Shown: piece by piece, positions 36,304 to 44,709 of the stretch
Numbering within the stretch: position 1 is the stretch's first letter
Layout: each line of letters starts with the position of its first letter
Origin: Erwinia billingiae Eb661
GTDB lineage: Bacteria; Pseudomonadota; Gammaproteobacteria; Enterobacterales; Enterobacteriaceae
Direction: 5' to 3'
DNA length: 64,000 nucleotides
Assembly: GCF_000196615.1 (NCBI RefSeq)
Contig: NC_014306.1
Span: 3,100,001-3,164,000 of the forward strand
Position numbers and translations under genes: made by a program
Notes under the pieces: generated by a model
What the model saw: only the letters and a program-made list of their open reading frames with translations
Told to the model about the DNA's origin: nothing
Database searches by the model: none

Positions 36304-37230
36304 TTAATAGCCGCGCGACCGGTCAACCAGGCCGATCATCGTTTCGCCCCGTTCAAAGCGGCGAATATTCTCCAGCAGCGCGCGCACCGCACTTTCGGGC
36401 TGGGTCTGGCTGGCGATATGCGGCGTCAGCCAGATGGCCGGATGGGTCCAGAACGGATGATCTTGCGGCAGCGGTTCTGGCGAAGAGACGTCAATCACCG
36501 CCGCCAGCAGCTGACCACTTTCCAGCGCGTCCAGCAGGTGTTGATGATGAAGGTGCTTGCCGCGCCCCACCTGCACCAGCGACGCGCCCGGCGGCAGCTG
36601 GCTGAACAGCGAAGCATTCAGGATGCCTTCGGTGGCGGGCGTCAGCGGCAGCAGGCAAATCAGGATATCGCTGCGTGCCAGAAACGCGCCAAGCTCGGCG
36701 TCACCGACAAAGCTGCTGACGCCGGGGATGGCTTTGGCCGAGCGGCTCCAGCCGGCGCAGTCGAAGCCCAGTTGCACCAGCGGCGCTAAGGCCGCCTCGC
36801 CCAGTTCACCCACGCCCATCACCCCCACCCGACAGTGTGCCGCGGGTTTGCTGCCATGGCCGAGCCACAGCTGCTGACGCTGCTGATGCAGATAGCGCGG
36901 CATATTGCGGTGCAAACCGAGCACGGCGAAGGTGACGTATTCCACCATCCCCTGGGTCAGGCCCGGTTCGATCATCCGCACCACCGGCAGTTCTGGCGGC
37001 AGGCGGGAATAATCAAACTGGTCGGCCCCGGCACCCACCGAGAACAGCACCTTCAGATTCGGGAACTGCTGCAAGATCTCCTCCGGCGGCTGCCAGGCCA
37101 CCAGATAGTCGATGCTTGCAGAATCGCCGATGTCTGGCCACTGGCGGAAGCTGGCGTCCGGGGCCAGTTGCGCCAGCAGATCCGCCCACAGATCGCCGCG
37201 TTCAGAGGCGGATTTATAGAGGATATTCAT
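36304..37230 (-). CDS. GhrA-like 2-hydroxyacid dehydrogenase (glyoxylate/hydroxypyruvate reductase), copy 1
   Basis: 308 residues of the D-2-hydroxyacid dehydrogenase family. Gly-Val-Met-Gly-Val-Gly-Glu-Leu-Gly (about 133-141) is the NAD(P) loop; catalytic Arg in Gly-Arg-Gly, Glu in Ser-Pro-Glu-Pro-Leu-Pro and His in Leu-Thr-Pro-His-Ile-Ala-Ser are present. Start overlaps the GNAT stop by one base (TGATG). A paralogue in the same arrangement is at 51649. Likely reduces 2-oxo acids; substrate not known. Confidence 0.92.
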   Translation of the reverse strand: MNILYKSASERGDLWADLLAQLAPDASFRQWPDIGDSASIDYLVAWQPPEEILQQFPNLKVLFSVGAGADQFDYSRLPPELPVVRMIEPGLTQGMVEYVTFAVLGLHRNMPRYLHQQRQQLWLGHGSKPAAHCRVGVMGVGELGEAALAPLVQLGFDCAGWSRSAKAIPGVSSFVGDAELGAFLARSDILICLLPLTPATEGILNASLFSQLPPGASLVQVGRGKHLHHQHLLDALESGQLLAAVIDVSSPEPLPQDHPFWTHPAIWLTPHIASQTQPESAVRALLENIRRFERGETMIGLVDRSRGY

Positions 37231-38072
37231 CAGGCCATCGCCTGCGACATCAAGCCAAACGCCAGCATTCCTTGCGGCTGCCAGGGCTTGCCGTGGATCA
37301 TCGCCACCGGGCGGTCAACTTCCAGCAAACCCAAAGTATTAAGCCAGTCGCCGAGGCCGGTTTCGCTGCTGGTATCCAGGCGAACAAACTGCCCCTGCAA
37401 TCCCGCCAGCAGCGCGCTAATCAGCACCTTTGCACGCGGAAGATCGCGGCAGATAACCGGGCCAACGCTATAGCCGTGACCAAAACGCCGCAGGCAGGCA
37501 AAACCTTGCACCGTGCCCTGCTCTTCCAGCAGTAAAATTCGCTCTGCGCTGTCGAACAGGGTGTCGATAAGCTGCGGCCGGTATTGACCGTGCGCCTGAC
37601 GATCCAAAGTGGTCATCAGCGCCAAATCGTCACGGCAGGCAGGCCGCAGCAGCTGCCCCTGTTCAGGTAACAGCGGGATCACTTCGGCCAGTTCACGGCA
37701 CTGATGCTGTTCTATGTGCCCACAGGCGACAAACCCCAGCTTCTCGTACAGCGGTTGCCCCATCTCCGTGGCGTGCAGGCGCGCGTTGCGCCCTTCCAGC
37801 TTTTGCAGCGCGGTTTGCATCAGCTGCTTGCCAATCCCTTTGCCCTGCGCCTGGTCGGCGACAATCACCAGTCCAATCGAGGCGTAATCCTCGCCCCAGC
37901 GCCAGAAAATTGTCGTGCCCAGCAGTTCACCGTCCTGTTCCACGGCGATCCCCTCGCCCAGCTGCAGCGCCTGTTGCCAGTCCGCCAGCCGGTGCGGCCA
38001 CTTGAGGTGTTGGGTCAGAGCAAAGGCCTGTTGAAGATGCCGGTCCTGCAGTGCGCAAATCGGGTAACTCAT
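37230..38072 (-). CDS. Tandem-GNAT acetyltransferase, copy 1
   Basis: 280 residues from the ATG at 38072 (AAGGAAT 7 bp upstream; the open frame to 38291 reads back into cbl). Residues ~1-140 form a complete GNAT domain with Gln-Gly-Lys-Gly-Ile-Gly-Lys-Gln-Leu-Met for acetyl-CoA and Leu-Tyr-Glu-Lys-Leu-Gly-Phe; ~150-280 is a degenerate GNAT_acetyltr_2-type half with Ser-Val-Gly-Pro-Val. Coupled to the GhrA-like gene. A paralogue of the same layout is at 52575. Substrate unknown. Confidence 0.87.
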   Translation of the reverse strand: MSYPICALQDRHLQQAFALTQHLKWPHRLADWQQALQLGEGIAVEQDGELLGTTIFWRWGEDYASIGLVIVADQAQGKGIGKQLMQTALQKLEGRNARLHATEMGQPLYEKLGFVACGHIEQHQCRELAEVIPLLPEQGQLLRPACRDDLALMTTLDRQAHGQYRPQLIDTLFDSAERILLLEEQGTVQGFACLRRFGHGYSVGPVICRDLPRAKVLISALLAGLQGQFVRLDTSSETGLGDWLNTLGLLEVDRPVAMIHGKPWQPQGMLAFGLMSQAMA

Positions 38073-38096
38073 GCTTATTCCTTTACGGCTGAAGGC

Positions 38097-38133
38097 AAAA
38101 AAAACGCCCATCTCGGGTGATGAGAATGGGCGT
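38097..38133 (-). terminator. Rho-independent terminator of cbl
   Basis: ACGCCCAT-CTC / GAG-A-ATGGGCGT stem (38104-38114 and 38121-38133) followed on the minus strand by eight T residues (complement of 38097-38104). It separates cbl from the GNAT-GhrA pair, so the pair has its own promoter or depends on readthrough. Confidence 0.88.
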
Positions 38134-38181
38134 ATTTGCGCTTCTTTTTCAACTGTTTTTGCTTCAGGCGAGCCTGAACGG

Positions 38182-39138
38182 TCAGATCTGGAAGTCGAGT
38201 ACCGGCTCCTCGGTGGTGACCGCCAACGCCTGACGCTTGATCTCTTCCAGCGACAGATTGGCATTGCACAACTCAAGGAATTGCCAGACAAAGTTGCGCT
38301 GCAGCTGGCCGCGCTTCAACCCCAGCCAGACGGTGTTGGACTCGAACAGATGCTTGGCTTCCAGTCGGGTCAGCGACGAATGCTCGTCCAGCTGGCAGGC
38401 CTGATCGGCCAGCACGCCGACACCTAAGCCTAATTCGACATAGGTTTTCACCACGTCGGAATCCTGCGCGCTTAACACGATGTCCGGCTTCAGGCTGGCA
38501 GAATGGAAGGCGCGGTCAACGCGCGAACGTCCGGTGATGCCCTGGCGGTAGGTGATTAACGGATAGCGGCTCAGCGCTTCCAGCGAGACCGGCTGCTGCT
38601 GCTCCAGCTCATGCCCTTTCGGCACCAGCAGCGCATGATGCCAGTTAAACCACGGGAAAGCGGCCAGCGCCGGGTTATTCACTACCTGCTCGCTGGCGAT
38701 CCCGACATCGGCTTCGCCTGCAGCCAGCATGGTAACGATCTCCTGCGGAGATCCCTGGTTCAGTTCAACGCGGACATTAGGATAGAGCGCACGGAAGGCT
38801 TTGATCACCTTCGGCAGAGAATAGCGTGCCTGAGTGTGGGTGGTGGCGATGGTCAGCACGCCGCTGGATTCATTGGTGAAGACGTCCGCCAGGCGGCGCA
38901 CCTTGCCCGCTTCATCGAGGATGCGTTCAGCAATGGTCAACAGCGCTTTACCGGGTTCGGTCATGCCGAGCAGACGTTTGCCACGACGGATAAACAGCTC
39001 CACGCCCAGTTCATCTTCCAGATCCCGGATATGGCGACTGACGCCCGATTGCGAAGTGAATAACGTATTGGCAACTTCGGTAAGATTAAAGTCGCAGCGT
39101 GCGGCTTCCCTGATGATTTTAAGCTGTTGAAAATTCAC
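38182..39138 (-). CDS. cbl: Cbl, LysR-type regulator of alternative sulfur use
   Basis: 318 residues. CysB-like LysR protein: Met-Asn-Phe-Gln-Gln-Leu-Lys-Ile-Ile-Arg-Glu-Ala-Ala-Arg opens the helix-turn-helix domain with Phe-Thr-Ser-Gln-Ser-Gly-Val-Ser-Arg-His; the effector domain keeps Thr-Thr-His-Thr-Gln-Ala-Arg-Tyr and Gln-Gly-Ser-Pro. In E. coli Cbl activates sulfonate genes (tau, ssu) under sulfate starvation and is itself activated by CysB and by nitrogen signals through Nac. It follows nac on the same strand, 139 bp downstream. Confidence 0.95.
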   Translation of the reverse strand: MNFQQLKIIREAARCDFNLTEVANTLFTSQSGVSRHIRDLEDELGVELFIRRGKRLLGMTEPGKALLTIAERILDEAGKVRRLADVFTNESSGVLTIATTHTQARYSLPKVIKAFRALYPNVRVELNQGSPQEIVTMLAAGEADVGIASEQVVNNPALAAFPWFNWHHALLVPKGHELEQQQPVSLEALSRYPLITYRQGITGRSRVDRAFHSASLKPDIVLSAQDSDVVKTYVELGLGVGVLADQACQLDEHSSLTRLEAKHLFESNTVWLGLKRGQLQRNFVWQFLELCNANLSLEEIKRQALAVTTEEPVLDFQI

Positions 39139-39247
39139 GCGCGCGCCCCTTTCTGTTTTCTGTTGGATAACGACATGTTAAGGAGGCTAATCGATATCAA
39201 CAAATAATAAAAAAAGGTTTTATATGCTTTTTAGTGCTAAGAAGTGA

Positions 39248-39265
39248 GGCGCGCAACCGCGCGCC
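39248..39265 (-). terminator. GC hairpin after nac
   Basis: GGCGCGC / GCGCGCC with an AACC loop between the nac stop and the cbl start. No T-run follows, so it may only reduce readthrough into cbl. Confidence 0.4.
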
Positions 39266-39277
39266 CGACAGAGGGGA

Positions 39278-40195
39278 TTAGCTCACTAACATCAGTTCGC
39301 GGTCTTCGACCACCGGCTTGTTCAGCAGCGATAACAGAATATTTTTCACCGCCTGCGCCGATGGCGACAGCGGCACGCGGGCAGAGACGTTCAGCGACAG
39401 CGGCAGATTCAGCGTTGGGCTGTTAATTCGCGCCATCCACGCATTGGTCGAACTGACCAGCGCACGGGCAGCAGATTCTGGCAATACGGTGACACCCATT
39501 CCGCTGGAAACAGCGGCGGTCAGCGTGGCGATAGATTCGATTTCACCGATAATGCGGGCGCTGAGGCGACGCAGTGAGAAGGCTTCATCAACGCGTTTAC
39601 GCACGGCGCTGTAATCACGCGGCAGGAACAGGTTCATCAGCGCCACGTCGGCCAGGTCAATGGTCTGTCCAGGACAGTCCGTTGCGCCAACCAGATACAA
39701 TTCTTCTTTCATCAGCGGCATGCTGGTGATGCCAGCCGTAGGCGCACGATCGTAGAGCACCGCCATGTCAAGCTGCCCATTCATCACTTTTTCGTTTAAT
39801 GACGAGCCGCTGTTCTCATGCAGATAAACCAGCACATCCGGGAATTGCTCACGCACGGTTTGCAGTAAAGGCATGGTCAGCGATGACGCTGCGGTGCCCG
39901 GTGCAAGTCCGATAGAGACCTGACCATTCAGTGACTGACCGGCATTGATCACCGCGGTCTGGGCCTGCTCACATTGGCGCAAAATGGTGCGGGCATGGGA
40001 ATACAGGATCTTGCCCGCTTCGGTTGGCGTCACGCCACGCTTGGTGCGGATCAACAATTGCTGGTCCAGTTCATTCTCAAGCATCGCGACCTGCTGGCTG
40101 AGGGCAGGCTGTGCAATATGCAGGACTTCTGCGGCCTGAGTCAGGCTGCCGATGTCGACGATTTTTACGAAATATTTGAGTCGTCGTAAGTTCAT
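39278..40195 (-). CDS. nac: Nac, LysR-type nitrogen assimilation control protein
   Basis: 305 residues, close to Klebsiella and E. coli Nac: Met-Asn-Leu-Arg-Arg-Leu-Lys-Tyr-Phe-Val-Lys-Ile-Val-Asp at the start, helix-turn-helix with Ile-Ala-Gln-Pro-Ala-Leu-Ser-Gln-Gln, and Gly-Leu-Ala-Pro-Gly-Thr-Ala opening the C-terminal domain. Nac is made under nitrogen limitation and couples sigma-54/NtrC signalling to sigma-70 promoters without a co-effector. The promoter elements upstream confirm that wiring here. Order nac-cbl-(tRNA-Asn nearby) matches E. coli. Confidence 0.96.
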   Translation of the reverse strand: MNLRRLKYFVKIVDIGSLTQAAEVLHIAQPALSQQVAMLENELDQQLLIRTKRGVTPTEAGKILYSHARTILRQCEQAQTAVINAGQSLNGQVSIGLAPGTAASSLTMPLLQTVREQFPDVLVYLHENSGSSLNEKVMNGQLDMAVLYDRAPTAGITSMPLMKEELYLVGATDCPGQTIDLADVALMNLFLPRDYSAVRKRVDEAFSLRRLSARIIGEIESIATLTAAVSSGMGVTVLPESAARALVSSTNAWMARINSPTLNLPLSLNVSARVPLSPSAQAVKNILLSLLNKPVVEDRELMLVS

Positions 40196-40274
40196 GTTGC
40201 CTCCGTCACGGATCCCCGAATGCCATTTTCACTGGCGTAAGAAATAAGTTTTCACTCTGGTGCACGGAGATAAT

Positions 40275-40290
40275 TGCAATCACCGTGCCA
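40275..40290 (-). promoter_or_regulatory. Sigma-54 promoter of nac
   Basis: On the minus strand TGGCAC (40290-40285), 5 bp, TTGCA (40279-40275): a perfect -24/-12 element with GG and GC 10 bp apart. Transcription would start near 40263, giving a ~70-nt leader before nac. Confidence 0.93.
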
Positions 40291-40419
40291 GAATTTTCTT
40301 AAGGGGAGAGTTCAGGGCCAGCTTATGGCTAACAGGCGGTAAAATAAGAGAATCTGATTACCCCTTTAGGGTTAATCATAATTATTTATACCTTGGTGGG
40401 GGAGACAGACAGGATTGGC

Positions 40420-40434
40420 GCACTGCATTGGTGC
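40420..40434. promoter_or_regulatory. NtrC enhancer site upstream of nac
   Basis: GCAC-N7-GTGC (GCACTGCATTGGTGC), the NtrC dyad, centred about 145 bp upstream of the sigma-54 element, the usual enhancer distance. A weaker CCTTGGTGG element lies at 40391-40399 and could be a second half-occupied site. Confidence 0.82.
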
Positions 40435-40480
40435 AAAAATTGCTGTCCAGGCGTGCATGTAACCGTTACCACGTCGTCGA

Positions 40481-40510
40481 AAGGGCCAGAACAGTGATGT
40501 TCTGGCCCTT
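40481..40510 (-). terminator. Terminator after the sugar ABC operon
   Basis: Perfect 13-bp stem AAGGGCCAGAACA / TGTTCTGGCCCTT (40481-40493, 40498-40510) with a GTGA loop, 20 bp after the permease stop. The T-run on the minus strand is only TTT, but the stem is very strong. Confidence 0.75.
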
Positions 40511-40530
40511 AGCGTGTGTTGCAGAATGAC

Positions 40531-41562
40531 TTAACGTTTCTTGCGGTTGCGGTACATATCGATGGAAACCGCGGCCACGATGATGATGCCTTTAATGATG
40601 TCCTGCACGTAAGCATCGACGCCGACGAAGGTGAAGCCGCTCTTGATCAGCCCGAGAATCACCGCACCAATCAGCGTACCGGTGATGCGACCGACGCCGC
40701 CCATCAGGCTGCTGCCGCCGATAACCGCTGCGGCGATGGCATCCAGCTCGTACGACATCCCCATGCTTGACTGGCCGCTACTGACGCGCGCCGCCAGCAC
40801 CACACCGGCCAGACCGGACAGGCCACCGGCGATGGTATAAACGATGATCAGGTATTTGTTAACGTTAATCCCGGACACCTTCGCCGAGGTCATGTTGCCG
40901 CCAATGGCGTAAACATATTTACCGTAACGAGTGTGCTTCAGGGCAATGTGGAAGATCACCGCCACCACCAGGAAGATGATAACCGGCATCGCGCCCTGAC
41001 CAATCGAGGTGAAGCCATCAGACAGGAAGCTGATAGGGTTACCCTGAGTGTAATACTGCGCCAGACCGCGCGCCGATACCATCATCCCCAGTGTGGCAAT
41101 AAAAGGAGGGATGCCGGTACGGGTGATCAGCACGCCGTTGATCACCCCGGCGAGGAACCCGACCCCCACCCCGGCGACAATCGGTACCACCGCAGGCAGG
41201 TTCACCAGCGACGGATACATTGGCGTCAGGCTGTCGGAGGTTTGTGCCAGACTGGCCGCCACCACCGCAGTTAACGCAATCACCGACCCGGACGACAGGT
41301 CGATCCCCGTGGTAATAATGACCTGCGTCACCCCCACGGCAATGATCCCGATAATCGCCACCTGCAGCACAATCAGCACCAGGCGATTTGGGTTCATCAG
41401 AAACGACTGGTCACGCACATACCAACCGAAGGCTTCAAAGATCAGCGCAATGCCGACCATCACGATAAAGATACCGGTGTCTTTCGGCAATTTGCCTTTC
41501 AGACTGGAGAATACAGAAGCCGAGGGGGCCGGCTGTTGAGTTGTCATTTTTACATCACTCAT
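40531..41562 (-). CDS. Ribose/inositol-type ABC permease
   Basis: 343 residues with eight to ten helices, BPD_transp_2 family. Gly-Ile-Asp-Leu-Ser-Ser-Gly-Ser-Val-Ile-Ala-Leu is the family motif in the first third; Gly-Ile-Pro-Pro-Phe-Ile-Ala-Thr-Leu-Gly-Met-Met and the C-terminal Gly-Gly-Ser-Ser-Leu-Met-Gly-Gly-Val-Gly follow. It is nearer the myo-inositol/rhizopine (IatP-like) branch than RbsC by these stretches. AAGGT ribosome site; 17 bp after the ATPase gene. Confidence 0.92.
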   Translation of the reverse strand: MSDVKMTTQQPAPSASVFSSLKGKLPKDTGIFIVMVGIALIFEAFGWYVRDQSFLMNPNRLVLIVLQVAIIGIIAVGVTQVIITTGIDLSSGSVIALTAVVAASLAQTSDSLTPMYPSLVNLPAVVPIVAGVGVGFLAGVINGVLITRTGIPPFIATLGMMVSARGLAQYYTQGNPISFLSDGFTSIGQGAMPVIIFLVVAVIFHIALKHTRYGKYVYAIGGNMTSAKVSGINVNKYLIIVYTIAGGLSGLAGVVLAARVSSGQSSMGMSYELDAIAAAVIGGSSLMGGVGRITGTLIGAVILGLIKSGFTFVGVDAYVQDIIKGIIIVAAVSIDMYRNRKKR

Positions 41563-41579
41563 AGGGTTACCTTACGTCC

Positions 41580-43064
41580 TTACTCGGACGCCAACGACAA
41601 AATGGTTTCCTGGTCAGCCTCTTCTTTATCGAGGATGCCGGTAATACGACCGCCGTGCATCACCATCACCCGGTCACTCATGCCCAGAATTTCAGGCAGT
41701 TCAGAAGAGACCATAATGATGGCGACGCCACGGTTCGCCAGTTCGCTTATCAGGCGGTAAATTTCCGCCTTGGCGCCCACATCGATGCCGCGTGTTGGCT
41801 CATCGAGGATCAGGACTTTTGGCTGCGCCAGCAGCCAGCGCGCAATCAGCACCTTCTGCTGGTTACCGCCACTCAGGTTGTTGATGATTTGGTCCATGGT
41901 CGGCGTTTTGATGTTCAGTCGCCGGATTTGCTCCATGCAGTCCTTCGCCATCTGCACATGACTGACGAAACCGCCCTTGCTGCTGTATTCCGGCATGTTG
42001 ACGATGCTCATGTTCTCCATCACCGACAGCACCAGGAACAGCCCGGACTTTTTGCGATCCTCGGTCAGGAACGCCAGCCCTTTTTCAATTGCCGTGGAAG
42101 GCGAATCGATTTTGGTGGGCACGCCGTCAATCAGGATTTCGCCGCCGTCGATGCTGGTCATGCCAAACAGGCTTTCCATCACCTCACTGCGGCCGGCACC
42201 CACCAGCCCGGCCACGCCGAGGATTTCACCGCGACGCACGCTGAAGCTGATGTCATGGAACACGTCCTTGCGATACAGATTGCGTACCGTCAGCACGTCC
42301 TGGCCAATATCATTGTTGAATTTCGGGAACAGCTGGGTCAGTTCGCGCCCCACCATCTGGGTAATCAGTGACTGGCGGGAATAGCTGGCGGTACTGTCGC
42401 TGCCCACCCACGCGCCATCACGGAACACGCTGACTTCATCGGTAATGGCAAAGATCTCATCCATTTTGTGGCTGATATAGATGATGGCTTTGCCCTGCTC
42501 ACGCAGGTCACGAATGATGGCAAACAGGTGCGAGACTTCCGTTTCGGTCAGCGCCGAGGTCGGTTCGTCCATGATCACCACGTCGGCATTCCACGACACC
42601 GCTTTGGCAATCTCCACCATCTGCTGGGAAGCGATGCTTAACTCCCCGACCATCCGCTCCGGCGTCAGGCGAATATTCAGTTTCGCCAGCAGCTCTTTGG
42701 TCATCTTGTTGAGTTTGCCGTGGTCGACAAAGCCATACTTCATCGGCTCACGACCCAGCCAGATATTTTCGGCAACGGTCATATGAGGGACTAAGTTGAG
42801 TTCCTGATGGATCATCGAGATACCTGAACGCAGCGCGTCCATGGTGTCGACAAACTGCACCGGCTCCCCTTTAACTTTTATTTGTCCCTCATCGGGACGG
42901 TAAATCCCGATGAGGCACTTCATTAAAGTGGATTTGCCCGCGCCATTTTCGCCCATCAGCGCATGGACAGTTCCTGCCTTCACGCGTAAAGAGACATTAC
43001 TTAATGCTTTTACGCCCGGAAAAAACTTGCTGATGCCTTCGGCTTCAAGCGCATATGCGGCCAT
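41580..43064 (-). CDS. Sugar ABC importer ATPase (RbsA/IatA-like, two domains)
   Basis: 494 residues with two nucleotide-binding domains. The first has Walker A Gly-Glu-Asn-Gly-Ala-Gly-Lys-Ser-Thr (about 38-46) and Glu in Ile-Met-Asp-Glu-Pro-Thr; the second has a degenerate Walker A (Gly-Leu-Val-Gly-Ala-Gly-Arg-Ser-Glu), as is usual for RbsA-type proteins, but an intact Leu-Ser-Gly-Gly-Asn-Gln-Gln-Lys and Asp-Glu-Pro-Thr-Arg-Gly. GGAGGTGAAG precedes the ATG. Confidence 0.94.
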   Translation of the reverse strand: MAAYALEAEGISKFFPGVKALSNVSLRVKAGTVHALMGENGAGKSTLMKCLIGIYRPDEGQIKVKGEPVQFVDTMDALRSGISMIHQELNLVPHMTVAENIWLGREPMKYGFVDHGKLNKMTKELLAKLNIRLTPERMVGELSIASQQMVEIAKAVSWNADVVIMDEPTSALTETEVSHLFAIIRDLREQGKAIIYISHKMDEIFAITDEVSVFRDGAWVGSDSTASYSRQSLITQMVGRELTQLFPKFNNDIGQDVLTVRNLYRKDVFHDISFSVRRGEILGVAGLVGAGRSEVMESLFGMTSIDGGEILIDGVPTKIDSPSTAIEKGLAFLTEDRKKSGLFLVLSVMENMSIVNMPEYSSKGGFVSHVQMAKDCMEQIRRLNIKTPTMDQIINNLSGGNQQKVLIARWLLAQPKVLILDEPTRGIDVGAKAEIYRLISELANRGVAIIMVSSELPEILGMSDRVMVMHGGRITGILDKEEADQETILSLASE

Positions 43065-43086
43065 TCTTCACCTCCGTACGGCGGGG

Positions 43087-44010
43087 TTATTTTTGGTTCA
43101 TGCTGGTGAATTTTTCGTAGTTGTCTTTGGTGATCAGCTGGAATGGGATATCCACGATCTTCTGCACTTTTTCACCATTGGCCAACTTCACCGCAGTTTT
43201 CACTGCACCCTCGCCTTGACCCTTGGCATCCTGGAACACGGTCGCGACCATCTTGCCGTTTTTAATCATCTGCAATGCATCTGGCGTACCATCGACACCG
43301 GCAACCAGGATGTGAGAATCGTTTTTACCGAGCGCCTGCAGGGCACCGATCGCCATTTCATCGTTGTTAGCGGCAATCGCGTTGATGTCATCACCGGCGG
43401 TTAACCAGTTGCTGACCACATCGACGGCATCGTTACGGGTGAATTTAGCGGTTTGTTCTTTGGTGACTTTCATACCTGGGTATTTGGCGATGATCGCTTT
43501 CACGCCGGCGGTACGTTTACGGGTGGATTCGTTGGCAAGGTCACCCAGCAGGATGGCGACGTTACCTTTATAGTTCATGTTTTTTGCCAGCGCTTCCATC
43601 TGCAGACGACCGGCCAGCTCAGAATCCGAGCCAACATAGGCCATTTTGTCCACCAGCGGCTGAGCCGGTTCGCGGTTCACGAAGATCAGCGGGATGCTGG
43701 CTTTCGCCGCCAGGTCCATAATCGGCTTCACGGCGTTGGTATCCACCGGGTTGACGATGATGGCGTCAACGCCCTGGCCGATAAAGTTCTGCACCTGGGA
43801 AAGCTGCTGTGCGACATCACCCTTAGCGTCTTCAACCTGCCCTTTCACGCCCTCTTTCTGCATCTCTTTCTGCATGGAGGTACGCAGAATGGTCAGAAAG
43901 TTGTCATCAAACAGCGCCATAGAAACACCGACCTGCAAATCTTTTGCGAAGACGGAAACGGGTAACATACACACTAACAGCGACGCTAAAATCGTTTTTT
44001 TCACGTTCAT
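43087..44010 (-). CDS. Periplasmic sugar-binding protein (inositol/rhizopine-like)
   Basis: 307 residues from the ATG at 44010 (AAGGG 7 bp upstream). Signal peptide to Val-Phe-Ala (about 22). Peripla_BP_4 fold: Val-Gly-Val-Ser-Met-Ala-Leu-Phe-Asp-Asp-Asn-Phe, Gln-Leu-Ser-Gln-Val-Gln-Asn-Phe-Ile-Gly-Gln-Gly-Val-Asp-Ala, Phe-Val-Asn-Arg-Glu-Pro, and Asn-Asn-Asp-Glu-Met-Ala. Phe-Val-Asn-Arg-Glu-Pro is common in inositol-binding relatives. First gene of the operon binding protein-ATPase-permease. Confidence 0.92.
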   Translation of the reverse strand: MNVKKTILASLLVCMLPVSVFAKDLQVGVSMALFDDNFLTILRTSMQKEMQKEGVKGQVEDAKGDVAQQLSQVQNFIGQGVDAIIVNPVDTNAVKPIMDLAAKASIPLIFVNREPAQPLVDKMAYVGSDSELAGRLQMEALAKNMNYKGNVAILLGDLANESTRKRTAGVKAIIAKYPGMKVTKEQTAKFTRNDAVDVVSNWLTAGDDINAIAANNDEMAIGALQALGKNDSHILVAGVDGTPDALQMIKNGKMVATVFQDAKGQGEGAVKTAVKLANGEKVQKIVDIPFQLITKDNYEKFTSMNQK

Positions 44011-44470
44011 GGCTAAGCCCTTTTTATCGTTAGTATGCGCAGGCTGGTTGTTACATCGAATGAAAATTTCTTTTACATTCACTCAACTTCACCGACGGCT
44101 TCAGTAAAATGTAGGGTAAATCATGCTTAAGGTAAGACCCGACTGCTGTAAACGCTCCTTTCAATTACTCGTAGTAAATCATCATGTTAAACCTGCTATT
44201 TCGATCTTAATCTGGCCGCCCGTTACCATCAGCCTGCGAACCAGTTCATTTGTTTCATAATAACGTCATATGAAATTTTCAATATGAAACCACCGAAACG
44301 CCTGTTTTAAAATCGACAAATAACAAAAATTTGACACACCTCTAACATCGGCAAAGGATTCCGATCAAAGTGAGATCTGGCGCATGAGATTGCATTTTGA
44401 GCAGGTGGGTGGCAAAAACGACGATTCGCTGTTTTTGCCAGCAAACGCACGCGATTTTTGCATTCGCCCT
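44011..44470 (-). other. 460-bp gap between the sugar ABC operon and tRNA-Asn
   Basis: No gene. It holds the ABC promoter region with a dyad-rich stretch at 44253-44290 and, on the plus strand near 44331, a TTGACA without a good -10. Short minus-strand frames at 44307-44598 are shadows that run into the tRNA. Confidence 0.6.
44253..44290. promoter_or_regulatory. Candidate operator region of the sugar ABC operon
   Basis: TTTCATA (44253-44259) pairs with TATGAAA (44269-44275) across 9 bp, overlapping GAAATTTTC (44272-44280) and a second ATATGAAA (44282-44289). GAAA-n-TTTC dyads resemble sites of RpiR/IolR-type sugar regulators in general, but no such gene is in the window. It lies ~245 bp before the binding-protein start. 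Confidence 0.35.
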
Positions 44471-44499
44471 TTGACAAGCGACGGTGCTGCCGATAACAT
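44471..44499 (+). promoter_or_regulatory. Sigma-70 promoter of tRNA-Asn
   Basis: TTGACA at 44471-44476, 17-bp spacer, TAACAT at 44494-44499; a GCGCCCCG discriminator follows, typical of stringently controlled stable-RNA promoters. The tRNA starts 18 bp after the -10. Confidence 0.8.
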
Positions 44500-44517
44500 G
44501 CGCCCCGTTGAAACAAT

Positions 44518-44593
44518 TCCTCTGTAGTTCAGTCGGTAGAACGGCGGACTGTTAATCCGTATGTCACTGGTTCGAGTCCAGTCAGAGGAGCCA
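44518..44593 (+). tRNA. tRNA-Asn(GTT)
   Basis: 76 nt with encoded CCA. Acceptor arms TCCTCTG / CAGAGGA, D loop AGTCGGTAGA, anticodon GTT in CTGTTAATC, T loop TTCGAGTC. Identical in pattern to E. coli asnT/U/V/W. In E. coli the same isoacceptor genes flank cbl-nac, supporting synteny. Its 3' end is a well-known integration site, and the accessory island begins just beyond it. Confidence 0.98.
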
Positions 44594-44604
44594 TACATTG
44601 AAAA

Positions 44605-44640
44605 GCCCGCTCAGGGAAACCTGAGCGGGCTTTTTGCTTT
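44605..44640 (+). terminator. Rho-independent terminator of tRNA-Asn
   Basis: GCCCGCTCAG / CTGAGCGGGC (10-bp perfect stem, 44605-44614 and 44621-44630), GGAAAC loop, then TTTTTGCTTT. Confidence 0.95.
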
Positions 44641-44709
44641 TCTGAATCTGAACGAATCTTGGTATAAGCGGATTGCAAAACTCATCCGGGCCAATCATCA
44701 GCGTTACAT

